From Ceratodon purpureus (Eukaryota > Streptophyta > Bryopsida > Pseudoditrichales > Ditrichaceae): DNA of 64,000 nucleotides. The position numbers were made by a program, and so were the translations under genes. The notes beneath the pieces are model-generated. The model was given only the letters and a program-made list of their open reading frames with translations, was not told where the DNA came from and made no database searches. Shown piece by piece: positions 34,450 through 46,044 of the stretch (positions are counted from its first letter, which is position 1; every line of letters begins with the position of its first letter). The stretch is from contig CM026426.1 of assembly GCA_014871385.1 (NCBI GenBank), forward strand, positions 14,167,810 to 14,231,809, given 5' to 3'.

Positions 34450-36537
34450 TAGTACATAGCCAATGCGTGTTTCTGGCAGTGTATTATGTGATACGAAAGT
34501 ATATGGAAGTGAAAACATACGGGTCGGGACGTGGAGTAAGTGACATGAACGACAACACTGTTAGGACATGAAGCAAGGATTCAGATCACCTGTAATTGCC
34601 GGGACGAGTATATCTACTTGAAGTCCTTCCTCTCTATTGCAGTGCGCAGCCGATGATCTTCACATACGGGACGCTGTGCGAGTGTGCAGAGTCTACTTGC
34701 AAAGAGGACTCTAACAATTTCACAAGGTGGGATGGCCAGCCGAATCGGTGACACCTTCCCTAAGTATGACCTAATTGCGATCTGAGAGACTTCACGACAG
34801 TAACAGGGATGGCGCAGCACATAGGAGAGAGGAGGGACATGGAGAGACTTAGGGAATATCAGTTAGGGCAGCCGTAGTCTGAGGGTGTGTAACCTAGGGA
34901 GACTCGAGGTGGGATGACTCCATGACTGCAAGTGCGGTTAGTTTCTTAATTCTCCAGCGTGACTTCATGATTGCACGCATGACCATCCAGCGGACAGAGA
35001 GACAAAGATCTCAGCGGGTAGAGGGCAGAATCGTTGACGTCCATGCAGGTGGGGTTTTCAGGATCGACGGTCGTTAACAAGGCACGCAGCTCGAGGTGGA
35101 TGTTGACAAAGTCAAAGGGATGAATAACGGTCGACTGCATGGTAGGGAACTATATGGCCAAAGTCATGTCTTGCGCCGCCACCCGAGGCGACTGGGGGGG
35201 GGGGGGGGATTGATCATGATCGCTGGCATTTGGTTTGATGGTTTTGGAACGGGTTTTTGCTGCCCATGTACGGTCACACCGAGGTGCTGAGAGGAACTGC
35301 GCCATTTCCCGCCATTCCTTCGAGGCATGATTTGCACAGCCGCTGAGTCCAAGCGCTAGGCTGCCGTTGTGAATGTCAAGGACAGTGCAGCAATGTGCGA
35401 CCACACCGATCTGATTGAGTTGGCGGAGTGTGAGGAGTGCCCTCACGAGAGGAATCCCAAGAAGGCGAGCAATCGGCGCAGTACATCGAGAGGAGGTTCG
35501 CGACGATCACTTTGCCGATCTGGGCAGGAGCTGGAGCAGGAGATAGATGAGCTAATGCTAGAGGTCACAAAATGGCACGAGAGTAGGAGATGGTTCGCAG
35601 GCATCGTGCTGTACTTAGCTCCACCGATTCACTCTATGTAAGTTTCACATACGCTCTCCTTTTCCGTTCCTCTGCGCATTTGCGTGGCCCCCAAAACTGG
35701 TGCTTCGCTGCTGTAGTTTGCGTAGCCTCATCATCGCGTTGCTGTGAGAGAAACTCTGATTCCCAGGAGTTAGCGAAGCTTTCGCTTCGAAGACTCTCCA
35801 TTTTGGCGGGATCGCACGGAGCCTCTACGTCGAATACGCTGGACGAGTCCGTTACGCACGTTGTCACTTACCACAGGAAGGATCAGCAGCTGCGGGGGTA
35901 CTGGGTTCTAAGGAGGTCAGTTTCATGCTATAGTAAATCCGAGTGAGCATTAATTTAATTCGACTTCATAACGATGGATGATTGTCATGCCGCCTTGATG
36001 GGTCGTTTCACTTTCCTAATTGAAAAGTTCACACCTAATATGAGTACTTTTAAATGCAGATGTGCATACTTCCGTAAACACAGCCGGGCACCATGGAGAG
36101 GGATTCAAAAAGACCGAGATCATGTTCATTGCAGGGGGAGCTTGCGTGTCACGCATTCATGGAGCACATGAAAATGACAGCGCTGCGGTCAGGTGTTGAG
36201 CTAGGGACGAGGACAAACGAGGTAGTAGCTTTCGGTAAAATAGGAGTTACCTGCAAGACGTTCCGGTCGTTCTTGAAGGACCCTGCCGTTGTAAACGTTT
36301 TTTTGTACGAGGTTGAGATTATGCTCCAGGAGATTATGCACGATGATTTCAGATTCATTGCGGTCGACATGGCATAGCCTTTCATGCTGGTGAAGGACTT
36401 GTTCCTGTTGGGGGCTTCAGAGTCTACTTGGCTGGTAGTTGCGATATTGATTAACTCTGTCAGCCACGGAGAGGGATGGACAACAAAACACTGTGATGAT
36501 CCTAAGGCAATACGCGAAGTGAAGTTCTGTGCGGGCA
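34450..36537. promoter_or_regulatory. Divergent intergenic region of the outer element
   Basis: Lies between the minus-strand SR-rich TNPA-like gene and the first exon of the plus-strand TNP2 gene, so it should contain both promoters. A G run occurs at 35194-35208. A plus-strand frame from ATG 36093 to 36377 (94 aa) is open but has no recognisable domain and no splice support. A 90-aa frame at 35369-35641 is similarly unsupported. Confidence 0.4.
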
Positions 36538-36720
36538 ATGAGGCATCGGAGAGTAGGCGCGGGGTTCCATATTGAACGGAGTACAGCCATGCGCATGGGC
36601 GTGACGGAGTACCCATGCGCATGCAGACAGTGCAAGGGTGCGAGAGTGCTTAACGGGGAGAGCATTACGAGACATCGCCGGCAATGGGGGAGAGATCCCT
36701 ACCTCCCGCACCCGGTACTG
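36538..36720 (+). pseudogene. Exon 1 of outer TNP2 transposase (zinc-finger-like region)
   Basis: Encodes the transposase-associated N-terminal region: 'YPCACRQCKGARVLNGESI' followed by 'TRHRRQWGRDPYLPHPVL'. Two cysteine pairs (C-x-C-x2-C) and the H-x3-(W/Y)GRD motif match the inner element's 'CPCTYCHG...TRHLIAYGRDQFL'. It ends at a good donor, CTG|GTAAGC, 36721. The start is ATG 36538 or ATG 36589; nothing decides. The next exon of this gene is now at 50601 because a 13.7-kb CACTA element has inserted into the intron at 36833. Confidence 0.88.
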
Positions 36721-36829
36721 GTAAGCGTATATCCCCAATCCGAAGTTCATATCTTATTATCGTTTACGCAGTGGCGCTTTCGTCGTCAAGATGCACGTTC
36801 CTGGTGGTTGTTGTCTTGATGACCCCCGC

Positions 36830-36832
36830 ATG
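36830..36832. repeat. Target-site duplication of inner element, left copy (ATG)
   Basis: ATG precedes the left terminus and is repeated at 50541-50543 after the right terminus. Three base pairs is the size characteristic of CACTA insertions. Confidence 0.9.
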
Positions 36833-36855
36833 CACCAAGGCAGAGATGCGTCAAA
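36833..36855 (+). mobile_element. Left terminal inverted repeat of inner CACTA element
   Basis: 23-bp terminus starting CACCAAGG. It mismatches the right end at positions 4 (C for T) and 8 (G for C). The remaining 15 bp, AGAGATGCGTCAAA with its preceding C, are identical. Confidence 0.93.
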
Positions 36856-36866
36856 CTTGACGTAAA

Positions 36867-36892
36867 TCCACACTATCCTGAATTAGTGTGGA
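36867..36892. repeat. Subterminal palindrome containing CACTA/TAGTG
   Basis: TCCACACTA (36867-36875) and TAGTGTGGA (36884-36892) are perfect 9-bp inverted arms around an 8-nt loop, 34 bp inside the left end. The arms contain internal CACTA and TAGTG words. Confidence 0.85.
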
Positions 36893-37119
36893 AAAAATAT
36901 CCAACTAAACGTGGCGCGCGTCAAGCGTTTTAACGTGAAAAAGTCACCAATAACGTCAGTGCGTCAAAGAGGATATGGGTGAAATGCGAATAAAATTTAT
37001 ACGTTCCAAATAACGGCATCACGTTAAATTAAACGGACACGTTCCTGTTGGACAGTAATTTTTTCACCTACTTTTTTACCTCAAGGAACTTTAGATATGT
37101 TTAAATATAGTAAGTTTCC

Positions 37120-37720
37120 ACGTCAGCACGTTTCTTATGACAGGGAGGACATCAATCTTAACAGGTGCTACGTTAAAATGTGTTAAAAAAAATGTAACAC
37201 ATTGACTGACGTGGAATGAGTGCGCTGACGTGGAATGCTTGAAGAGTCAATGGCTGACGTGGAAGGTAGTTTTGACTATGGTTCACCATAGTAGTATCCA
37301 GAGCAGCGCGTTTCTTATAACATTAAGGCGTCATAGGTAACATGCGCCACGTTCAAGTGTGTTAAAAAACACGTACCAAGAAGTCTGACGTGGAATGACT
37401 GTGCTGACGTGGAATGCGTTGTAGGGTGATAGGCTGACGTGGAAGGTTTAGGGTTTGACCGGTCAAGTAATGTTTGAGAGCCCGGGGGGGCTGTCAACAT
37501 TGACGTGCGCGTTTCTTGTAACGTGATAGTGTGTTCAGATGTGTTACAAAAAACATGACGAACCTATTTGACGTGGAATGCGTGCCGTGACGTGGAACGT
37601 GTGCGTGGATGGGTTGGTCGACATGGAATGCAGTATTTGACCAGCAATATTTAATTTGGGAGACTAGGAGGCATTGACGCATGTGTTTCTTGGAACGGGA
37701 AGTGTGTTAAGATGTGTTAC
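37120..37720. repeat. Left subterminal repeat array of the inner element
   Basis: An imperfect tandem unit of about 175-197 bp is repeated four times. Each copy holds a GCGCGTTTCTTATAAC-like word (near 37125, 37306, 37503, 37677) and, after it, one to three copies of TGACGTGGAATG (37207-37575). Such arrays are the expected binding region for the TNPA-like protein. Confidence 0.8.
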
Positions 37721-37920
37721 AAAAAACGCGACACTACATATCTGATGTACTGCGCATGTTAGTTGAAACAGATACCGCGTTAATAGTTGTTACAAAACAC
37801 TTCCAGACATTTATGAAAATGTAACACAGTATGGAATTCATAACGACATTGTAGGAAGCCTAATCCTCTGATGTAAACTCACTATCAGATGAATCACCCA
37901 GGATCCGATTGTCATCCTCA

Positions 37921-40900
37921 TCACTTCCCTCCGCTGCCTTCCGGCTCGCCTTCCGGCTCGCCTTCCTGCTCTTCTACAAAGGACCCGTAAGCTGAGACGT
38001 CTGAATGTGAAGGCTCTCCTCTGCGCAGCTCTGTGTTATTGGCATGTAGTGAATTTGAGTCGGGTAATTGTGCCTCCGCATCGTCGTACTCTGCAGCAAA
38101 GGCACAACCTCTGCGGCTGCCTCGAACGTTTGCCTCGCACACCACTTTCCATGGCCCCTGGTCCGCCATAAAAAACACTTGATGTGTGTGAATGGGGAAC
38201 GCAAAAGAGTAGGGACCCAAAGGAAGAAGGCAGTTTGCCGAAAAATTCATGGACAGAAATACATGTTGATCCCGCTTCATTGTTGGCGAAGCGCCTCCCA
38301 TTTTTCCTTTCACCCAGGAACAGAGAAGAACAACGACACACGTGCTCCTGTACTCTAATTCCAGTATTTCTTCAACCCAACCTACATACTCCTCCGTCTC
38401 TTCTCCTGCATCGTCGGTGAATATCGCATGGACTCCACTGTCCATGGAAGTCCTGGAAGCTTCAACTGAGCGACAGCGGAGGTGCATGCCGTAAGCCTTC
38501 ATTGATCGATAAGCAGTTGCAATCAGCGAGGGGGGTCTCGACAAATCATAAGTGGTTTGATCGATGGTCCGAGAGCGTGTTCTCCGATCGGCTTCAACGG
38601 TTTGTTTTAACCAATCCGGAAATGGGGCCAAAGGCCTCAACTGTGAAGGAATGTCTGAGGAGTTCCGTCTTCTTCGTCCACGTCTTGCGCGATTTATCAA
38701 GCGGCGTTCTTTGCTCCTGGAATTCTGCTCTGCTTCATACACCCTGCAGTGTGCAAAATGCATTAGTAGTGCGTGCAAACATGAAAAGAATTGAACATGG
38801 TCTGTGCAATTCACTACAGGAAAGCATTGGGGAAAATGACGTAGTTTAACGTGACATTTTAACGCATTTTCTTGTTTCAGGAGTGACATAGTAGTCACCA
38901 AAGACAAGGACTGTAACGCTGCCCAGAATGTACACGTTACTAAAGATGTGGCATACATGTTAACCCATGTTTTAGGCACGTTAAATCACGTTCAGGCAAG
39001 TTAACCCACGTTTAGACATGTTAAACTGTAAGTAAGATACTGGAAATGCTATTATCGTGGAGTATATATGATTGTACCTTCTGTAGTACTGAAGTGTGCC
39101 AGTGTTTCTGATCACAAAGTTGTGAATCCAGTCACGGAGAGTCCGAGACATAGGGCGTCTTATTCCCTTGCCCTCTACCATCTCATCATACATTGACTGC
39201 TCTTCGTTTGCATCCCAGACTCTTCGAGATGTAGCCCCGTAGCGTTCCATATACTCTGAACAAAATCCGAGGGTTTCTTCCATATAATACGCCTCTGCCA
39301 TGCAACCTTCTGGATTCCCTCTGAAACGCACATAATCCTTAAGGGTCTTCATGTATCGCTCCATTGGATACATCCAGCCGGTGTGAACTGGGCCGCATAT
39401 AAAGAGCTCCTCCATGAGGTGCACAAATAGGTGCGTCATGATGACCATGGATCCTAGAGGAAACTCTCGCTCAACCATGCAAAGCGTCTCATTTGCGTCT
39501 TCAATGTACTCTTTTTCTTTAGACATATCCATGGAGCCACTGCACAGGCGTCGGAATACTCTGCTGACCCTCATGATACATAGCCGAACGGCTGCGTTCA
39601 TTTCAACATTCCGTAGTGAATTGGGTAGTATCTGAAAATTGACATGGGGTAAAGGATTATTTTCCAGAAATAAAGATTGAGCTCATATTGCCATCATGTT
39701 AAATTATACGCGCACCACATCAGAGTTGCGTCAAAAAGGACGTGTTTTAACGCGAGTTTTAACAGTTTCCTTTAACATAGATATTTTGGATCATTGAAGT
39801 GAATATTCTGACGAAAAGAAATATCCACATCGTGAGGTAGCATTGCCACATTAAACAGTTTTGAACGCAAAGTTGGTACAAGTTAACGTGAACTTAAATT
39901 ATCTGTTGCATGAGGATGTGAAAGTCATGGGATTTCAGAAGCCTGAGTCTCCCGTCAGAAAATCGTTTATGAATTGCAGAAGAATAATTTGTGGGCACCC
40001 TTGTTGATGCTATCACAGCAAGCATGTCTGCCTTCGCTTGGGGAGAGAGTACGTAGGGCGCATGCGGCATGAAGAGTCGCCCGTCTGTACCGTTTGTTCG
40101 TCTCAGCCATAGGTCAGGCCTGACTCCCATGTCTTTGTAGTCCTGCCGTCCTCGCGGAAAATCCGTCTCTCCAAGCAACGTCTTCACTATGTTTTCACAT
40201 AGGTTTTTCTCGCAGTGCAAGACGTCCAGTGTGTGTCGTATGAGCAAGTCCTGCATCACATTGAATATGTTCATGAGGCTGTAAATAATTTGTATGTATC
40301 CGAGTTGGAAGAGAACCGTAGCAATCGAAAGCGTGTAAAAACTTTCAGCAGTCAGTCGGTCATGTTCATTGGGACGTTGAATAACACAATTTGACGTCAA
40401 CGCATTTCTAGACGAGCGCGTTTTTATAAACGGAAATGACTGTTTTCACTTGTTTTATGGTGTATCTCCCATGTTTACTGGGATGCTTAGTGACAAAGAA
40501 AGACGAGCAAGACATGAAACAGAGCAACTCAGAGCACTCACCTTCCAATACGGGAGAGTAAAGAGTATTGAAAGCCTTTTCACCTCGTGCGTCCTCATAG
40601 GATCCTCTGGACCCTCTGCCCTTCCTCCCGAGGCAAGGTATGACTCCCTTTCTACTGCAAACTGTAAAACATCTTCGCCAGACATTCTCGAATTGGAAAC
40701 CTCCTTCTCTTGAAGCCCATTGAACCGCAGGTCTTCACGAAAAGCATGGTCCTCTGGAAGACGCTGGCGTGCACCTACGTACACTATCTTGTCACCTTTG
40801 GGGCCTCTAGCGCTTCTAGAAACAGTGTCTGGGCCGCATACGGTACAAGCTTTGTATCCTTTAGTTTGCTGTCCAGAAATCAAACTATAAGCAGGATAAT

Positions 40901-42254
40901 CTGAAATAGTCCATAAAAGTATACCCCGAAGAGTGAATCTTCTTTGCACGTCTTCAGCTGAAGCGTCTATCGCTTCTACTCCCTCCCATAGCTGCTGTAA
41001 TTCTTCCACTAAAGGAGCAATGAAGATATCTAAATTCTTGTCTGTTGGAGACTCCTTGCCGGATATTAAAATGCTCATCATGATGAAAAATCGTTTTGTC
41101 ACCAACCACGGTGGCAGGTTGTAAATAACCAAGAGAACAGGCCACGTTGAATGTGAGGTACTTCGAATCGAGAAAGGGTTCACTCCATCAAGTGACAGTG
41201 CCATGCGTACGTTCCGGTTTTCCGCTTGAAATGTAGGATCTATGACTCCAACGTGTTTCCAAGCGGGGCTATCAACTACGGTCTCCATTACAATCTCGCC
41301 ATCGCTGTTCGTGGTCACCCCACGCTCTGAATGCCATTTCAGAAGCTTTGCAATTGCGGGAGATCCAAACATGCGCCTCAACCTCGGAATGAGGGGAAAG
41401 TGTCTTATAACCTTCATCGGAGCTGTCTTTGTACCTTCTCTGTATCTTCCTTTTCCGCAACTGGGACACGATTCCAGATCGCTGTGTTCTCCTCGAAATA
41501 AGACACATCCTGACGGGCAGGCATGTATTACATTGTATATGAGTCCAAGTGCCTGCAGCATCCTCTTCGCTTGGTACTGGCTTGCAGGCAACACATTATC
41601 TTCTGGAAGCAGCTCCACTGTCAGATAGTGAAGCAGCTCAGTTTCGAAGTTCCAACTCACTCCATGCGTGGTGCACAATGTCATCAAAACGACCACTGCT
41701 GAAATCAAGCTCACAGAACTGCCTGGATAAAGTGGGCGTGAGGCCTGTGCAGACAATAACTCCAAAGCCTCAACTGTAGGGTCAGGTAAGTCTGGGGGAT
41801 GTTCATCGTCTCTCTCCATGTTCCCAGAGTCCCGTGTAAGCTCTTCTAACTCTTCAGCGGTTCTAATGGCGTCCTCAAACTGTTGCTGTACGTCGTGGAG
41901 GCCATGTGGTTCAGAATCTGTGTCTTTGGGTGGAATCTGCTAAAAGTCTTCGTCATTGCTGCAGACATTGTCCTGTGTCCATTCCTCGTCGCTGTAGTAC
42001 CAAGCCCCACGCTCTGGGTACCCCCCTGGAGGATCCCCGCCAATCATGGAGTGGTTTAGAAATTGGTCGCGGCCATAAGCGATGAGATGCCGTGTTATAG
42101 CACGCACAGGCAAACGTCGGCCTCCATGACAATATGTGCACGGGCATGACCATCTCGTTATTGGGACATCCCTACTTGCAGCAAATTGAAGTTCATGGCG
42201 ATGTATTATTTCCGCAGTTGATCTCCATTTGCGTCTCCGATTGGGGGATACCAT
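37921..42254 (-). CDS. TNP2-type transposase of the inner CACTA element, nearly intact
   Basis: Four exons assemble without a frame break: 42254-40542, 40250-39903, 39631-39078 and 38743-37921, 1145 codons plus stop. Order of regions: zinc-finger-like 'CPCTYCHG' with 'TRHLIAYGRD' (residues about 35-65); Transposase_21 with 'LALSLDGVNPFSIRSTSHST', 'NLPPWLVTKRFF', 'ILLWTISDYPAYSLISGQQ' and 'YKACTVCG'; 'HTLDVLHCEKNLCENI' and 'LLKSHDFHILMQQ'; DUF4218 with 'MTHLFVHLMEELFICGPVH' and 'MERYMKTLKDYVR'; DUF4216 with 'YVGWVEEILELEY' and 'HQVFFMADQGPWKVV'; and an acidic tail. Two defects: TAG at codon 105 (41940-41942), and a second intron that starts AT rather than GT (39902-39901). It would act in the nucleus, cutting at the termini. 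It is divergent from the TNPA-like gene at 43339. Confidence 0.93.
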
Positions 42255-43338
42255 GGCTGCACGCAAGGCAAACAGAGGTTAGCAATTTCCGTTCATGGGT
42301 TTACTGATGTTAATGTGTGTTTTCAGATGACGTTCAGTAACGTTTCAGTTGACATTCTCTCTTGTTTCAGAGGACGTTCATCAACGTTTCAGATGACGCT
42401 GTATCTTGTTTCAGATGACGTTGTACGTTGTTTCAGATGACGTTGTATCCTCACTTTATTCTAACTTTTCTTTATACATCAAGTGTGGTAGCGAAGTTCA
42501 TTTTTATGGTTCACGTGAGGATTTGTCCATGAAGTTGTCAAAAGTCAATTATGAGAACATAGAGATTATTTCAACTGTCCCTAAACATATGGCACAGATG
42601 TTATATAATACATCCTTTGAAGGATGTGGATGAACAAACCTTACTGCTCAAGCTCTTTGCAATTGAATGATGTTATCCTTGTCCACTTCTGAGGACTTCT
42701 TGAAGACCGACCTAAAACAACCGCATAAGCTGCAGAGTTAAAGCTCCGTGTTAGTATAAATTCAGTAATTGTTGCCTGAGAACTCATTCTAATTCAGGAC
42801 TTTAGACTCTTCAGTTCACAAATAACAAACTCAGTGCTGCGATTTCATTCTGATACTACGAGTCAAACACCATTAGAGCTAAGTCACCAAATCGGATATG
42901 TCTTGCGGATGATAGATTATGAGCAGATGAAGTACTACTGAACATTCCATGGGTGCACGCATATATTACAAACCAAAAAACATGCACATGATTGTGCATG
43001 GACAGGACATGCATTGAGATAAAAAAAAAGACAGAGATTGTGAGTGATAGTTGAGTTAGTTGTTCTCCTATTATAATTGCGTTCCAAATGACGTTTCATC
43101 TCGTTTCAAAAAACATTACATCGCGTTTCTAATGACCGTGCGTTGCGTTTCAAATGACGAAAACTCACGTTATAACACGTTTCTGTTAACGGCACACAAA
43201 GGCTCAGAGTTCTGAATGCAGTCACGGAAATAGGGAAGAATTACCTGGTCACCGCCGCCGTCACGGAAATAGGGCCCTCTACTCCACCTCACTTATGGCG
43301 GCCGTCATTCGCAATTGGTCGTGATGATCCCTGCAGAC
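42255..43338. promoter_or_regulatory. Divergent promoter region of the inner element, repeat-rich
   Basis: Between the two divergent transposon genes. Copies of GTTTCAGATGACGTT-like words cluster at 42320-42450, and GCGTTTCAAATGACG-like words at 43080-43190. These words recur in other non-coding parts of the same element. An open frame at 42406-42633 reads through this area but shows no domain. Confidence 0.5.
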
Positions 43339-44157
43339 ATGGAGGCGGCTAATTCAGTTCCTCACTACGAACAGCTACGTGATGAGAGAATTACGAGGAA
43401 CAAGATCGTGGTGGCATTGCGTTTGAGGGAGGCAGGGTTTCAGGATCAGGACTTCTGCAACTCACTGTTTCCTACTGCTTGTGCAGGTTCCTCCATCAAG
43501 TCATCTAGTGCTCCAGCCTCGAATCGCGATCGGGGGAGACAACAATCGGAGGAGTTCAACTCTGTGCCACGCCGAAGTACGCGGCGGCGCCCAACTCTCG
43601 AGGTGACTCCTTCTGAAGCACTGCCAACAACTCTTAAAGCTCTAGTAAGTCTCCCCCCAGTATCTTAATTCGAGTTCTCTCATGTATTCTCTCCAATTGC
43701 CTTGAGCGACTCTGAAAACCCTAGACCTAGAGTACTAGTCAGTTTGATCTCCAATTGCCTTCCTCTGTTCACAGACCCGCAAACAGAGCAAGGAGTTGTT
43801 TGAAGCGTGGCGGCAGCGACCTTCTAGGGGTTTATTGTAGACCCAATTCTACTTCAGTCCGAGCGCTGCGAGCAGCTCTTTCCGGGGACGGGGTGAGACG
43901 ATCAGCGATGGAGGAGTGGGAGGACGACGGTAGGAGGGGACGAAAGAGGAGTCGCAGTCAGGGAGGCCGTGGGCGCGTGGAGCCGTCTTGGTGAAGCAAT
44001 GCGTCCTCCCGAGAACGCACACAGTGGAGGTGGTAGGGGTTCACCAGCACCTCAGCCACGCAAACCCGCAGGTAAGTTGTTACGCACGTGCCCCCTTCCT
44101 TCTGGGAATTGCACAGTATTGAAACCCTAAACCTCTGTGCTTCTCCCAATGCGTTTA

Positions 44158-45024
44158 TTCAACTGTGTGGTCATTTGTGTCTAGGAAACGTGATAGTGCG
44201 TCATCAGAACCGTGATAGTGCGTTATCTGAAACGTGATGGAGTGTCTTCCTGAACGTGATGGAGTGTCTTCCTAAACGTGACGCAACGTCATGAAATACG
44301 CACTAGAATGTCAGATTTAACGTCACTGGAAATGCGGTGTTCGACCTTCATGTCTTCACTTGCCTTGAGCTCACTTCATGTTCCGGGGGTTTTCGTGTTC
44401 TTTGTTGTTCGCTGAATTGCTTAAATCTTCCACTGTGCCTGCACTCGGCTTTGGTGAGTGTGAGGAAGATCTAACAGGATATTGGTTTCTGGACACATGC
44501 TCATGTGTTAGTTTGTTTTTTTTTTTTTTTATGTGTGTTGGGGTCGTGAGGGTGGATGGGAGATCGGGCTCTGGATGTAAGCTCGGTTTGAGATATGGTG
44601 TGCGATGTGTAGAGTGTTTGTTGTGAGTGCTGGGTTAGTTTTATGTGCGAGGGACTGGTTTAGGAGGGTGAGGTTTTCTTGGATTTGAGTAACATAACTG
44701 TGCATATAGGATTTTATAATGATTTCAGTAGCTGCCCTTCTTGAGACAGAACTGGATTTCGAATACTATGTTCTGAATATCGTGCTTTTGTCAATGCCTT
44801 CAGTCAATTGTGTCATCATTCATGTCTAGGAAACATGATAGTGCGTCATCTGAAACGTGATAGTGCGTCATCTAAAACGTGATAGTGCGTCATCTGAAAC
44901 GTGATAGTGCGTTATCTGAAACGTGATGGAGTGTCTTCCTAAACGTGACGCAACGTCATGAAACACGCACTAGAATGTCAGATTCAACGTCACTGGAAAC
45001 GCGATGTCATACCTCTATGTCTTC
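44158..45024. repeat. Direct duplication of about 200 bp within the inner element
   Basis: 44158-44353 and 44806-45024 are near-identical. Both contain arrays of AACGTGATAGTGCGTCATCT, then AACGTGATGGAGTGTCTTCC and AACGTGACGCAACGTCATG. They lie in an intron of the TNPA-like gene about 450 bp apart, and the second copy has extra internal units. Confidence 0.85.
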
Positions 45025-45189
45025 TTGTCATGTCTGGTTTCTATAGAAGTTTAGTTCTTGAGGTCTATTTCGTTTCTTCACTTCTCATGTATTCTCTTCT
45101 TCTCTCTCCCATTTTGCTCCCTTCTTGTTTTTTTAATTTTTTTTCTTTTTGGCGTTCTTCACTACATTTTTCAAGCGGCCTCTTCTTCT

Positions 45190-45450
45190 ATGTCTGATCT
45201 CTGTACTTTCGGAGCTTATTCCTCCTCTATTTCCTTTTTTTTTTTTTTTTTTTTCTATCATCACTTTACCTTTTGCTCCGTCTCCCATTTCGTTTCTGAT
45301 CTCCGTTGTTTCAGATGTTGTTCGTTTTCTATTTTGCTCATTTCTTTCTTTTTTCTTTTTTTTTTTTCTTTTTCTCACATCACTTCACCTTTTGCTCCGC
45401 CTCCCATTTTGTTTCTGATCTCTGTTGTTTCAGATTTTGTCCTTCTCTTT
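45190..45450. repeat. Pyrimidine-rich tandem duplication
   Basis: Two copies of a T/C-rich segment of about 120 bp containing CACTTYACCTTTTGCTCC and GTTTCTGATCTCYGTTGTTT are adjacent, with variable T runs. Phenylalanine-rich open frames here are artefacts of this composition. Confidence 0.75.
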
Positions 45451-45600
45451 GTGGCTTTTACTTTTCTTTTCCTTTTGTTTTTTGGCTTTCAGCACTTCAT
45501 TAACTGAATGATGTCGTATTGTTACTCTCTCCTCTCTACTCTGTATGACCTGGATTTTTTTGTATTCATCTCTTCTGTCTTTATGATCCCGACCGGCTAA

Positions 45601-46044
45601 TCCTCCAAATGATTGTGGTTTCGGGTTTCTAACGACAGGTACGTGACCTTGCGTTCTTCTTGACATGACCCTCTGTTTTAATTGACATGGATTTGCGTTT
45701 CAAATGACAGATACTTGGCAGTGCACTTATGTGTGGTTTGAAAATGTGGCACTCTCTCGGTTTGGATGGTATGGTTGTGGTTGTAGCTTGGTCAAGTTCT
45801 GATTTAAGATTTCATTTATTTTCAGATCAATAGACATTGCGTTTCAAATGATTGTGGTTTCGGGTTTCTAACGACAGTTACGTGACCTTGCGTTCTTCTT
45901 GACACGATCTTGTGTTTTAATTGACATAGATTTGCGTTTCTAATGACAGTTACTTGGCAGTGCACTTATGTGTGGTTCGGAAATGTAACACTCTGTCGGT
46001 TTGGATGGTATGGTTATGGTGGTAGCTTGGTCAAGTTCTGATTT
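45601..46044. repeat. Direct duplication of about 205 bp
   Basis: 45601-45808 and 45845-46044 are about 90% alike, beginning CAAATGATTGTGGTTTCGGG and ending GGTCAAGTTCTGATTTA. Each carries several GCGTTTCAAATGACA-like words. They lie in the intron before the Transposase_24 exon. Confidence 0.88.

Noticed and set aside
37120-37720. Regularly spaced repeats that could be mistaken for a CRISPR array
   Set aside because: The units are about 180 bp and imperfect, lie inside a plant transposon terminus, and have no Cas genes nearby.
45058-45507. 149-aa phenylalanine-rich frame resembling a membrane protein
   Set aside because: It reflects T-rich intron sequence and tandem duplication; overlapping frames on both strands are equally open.
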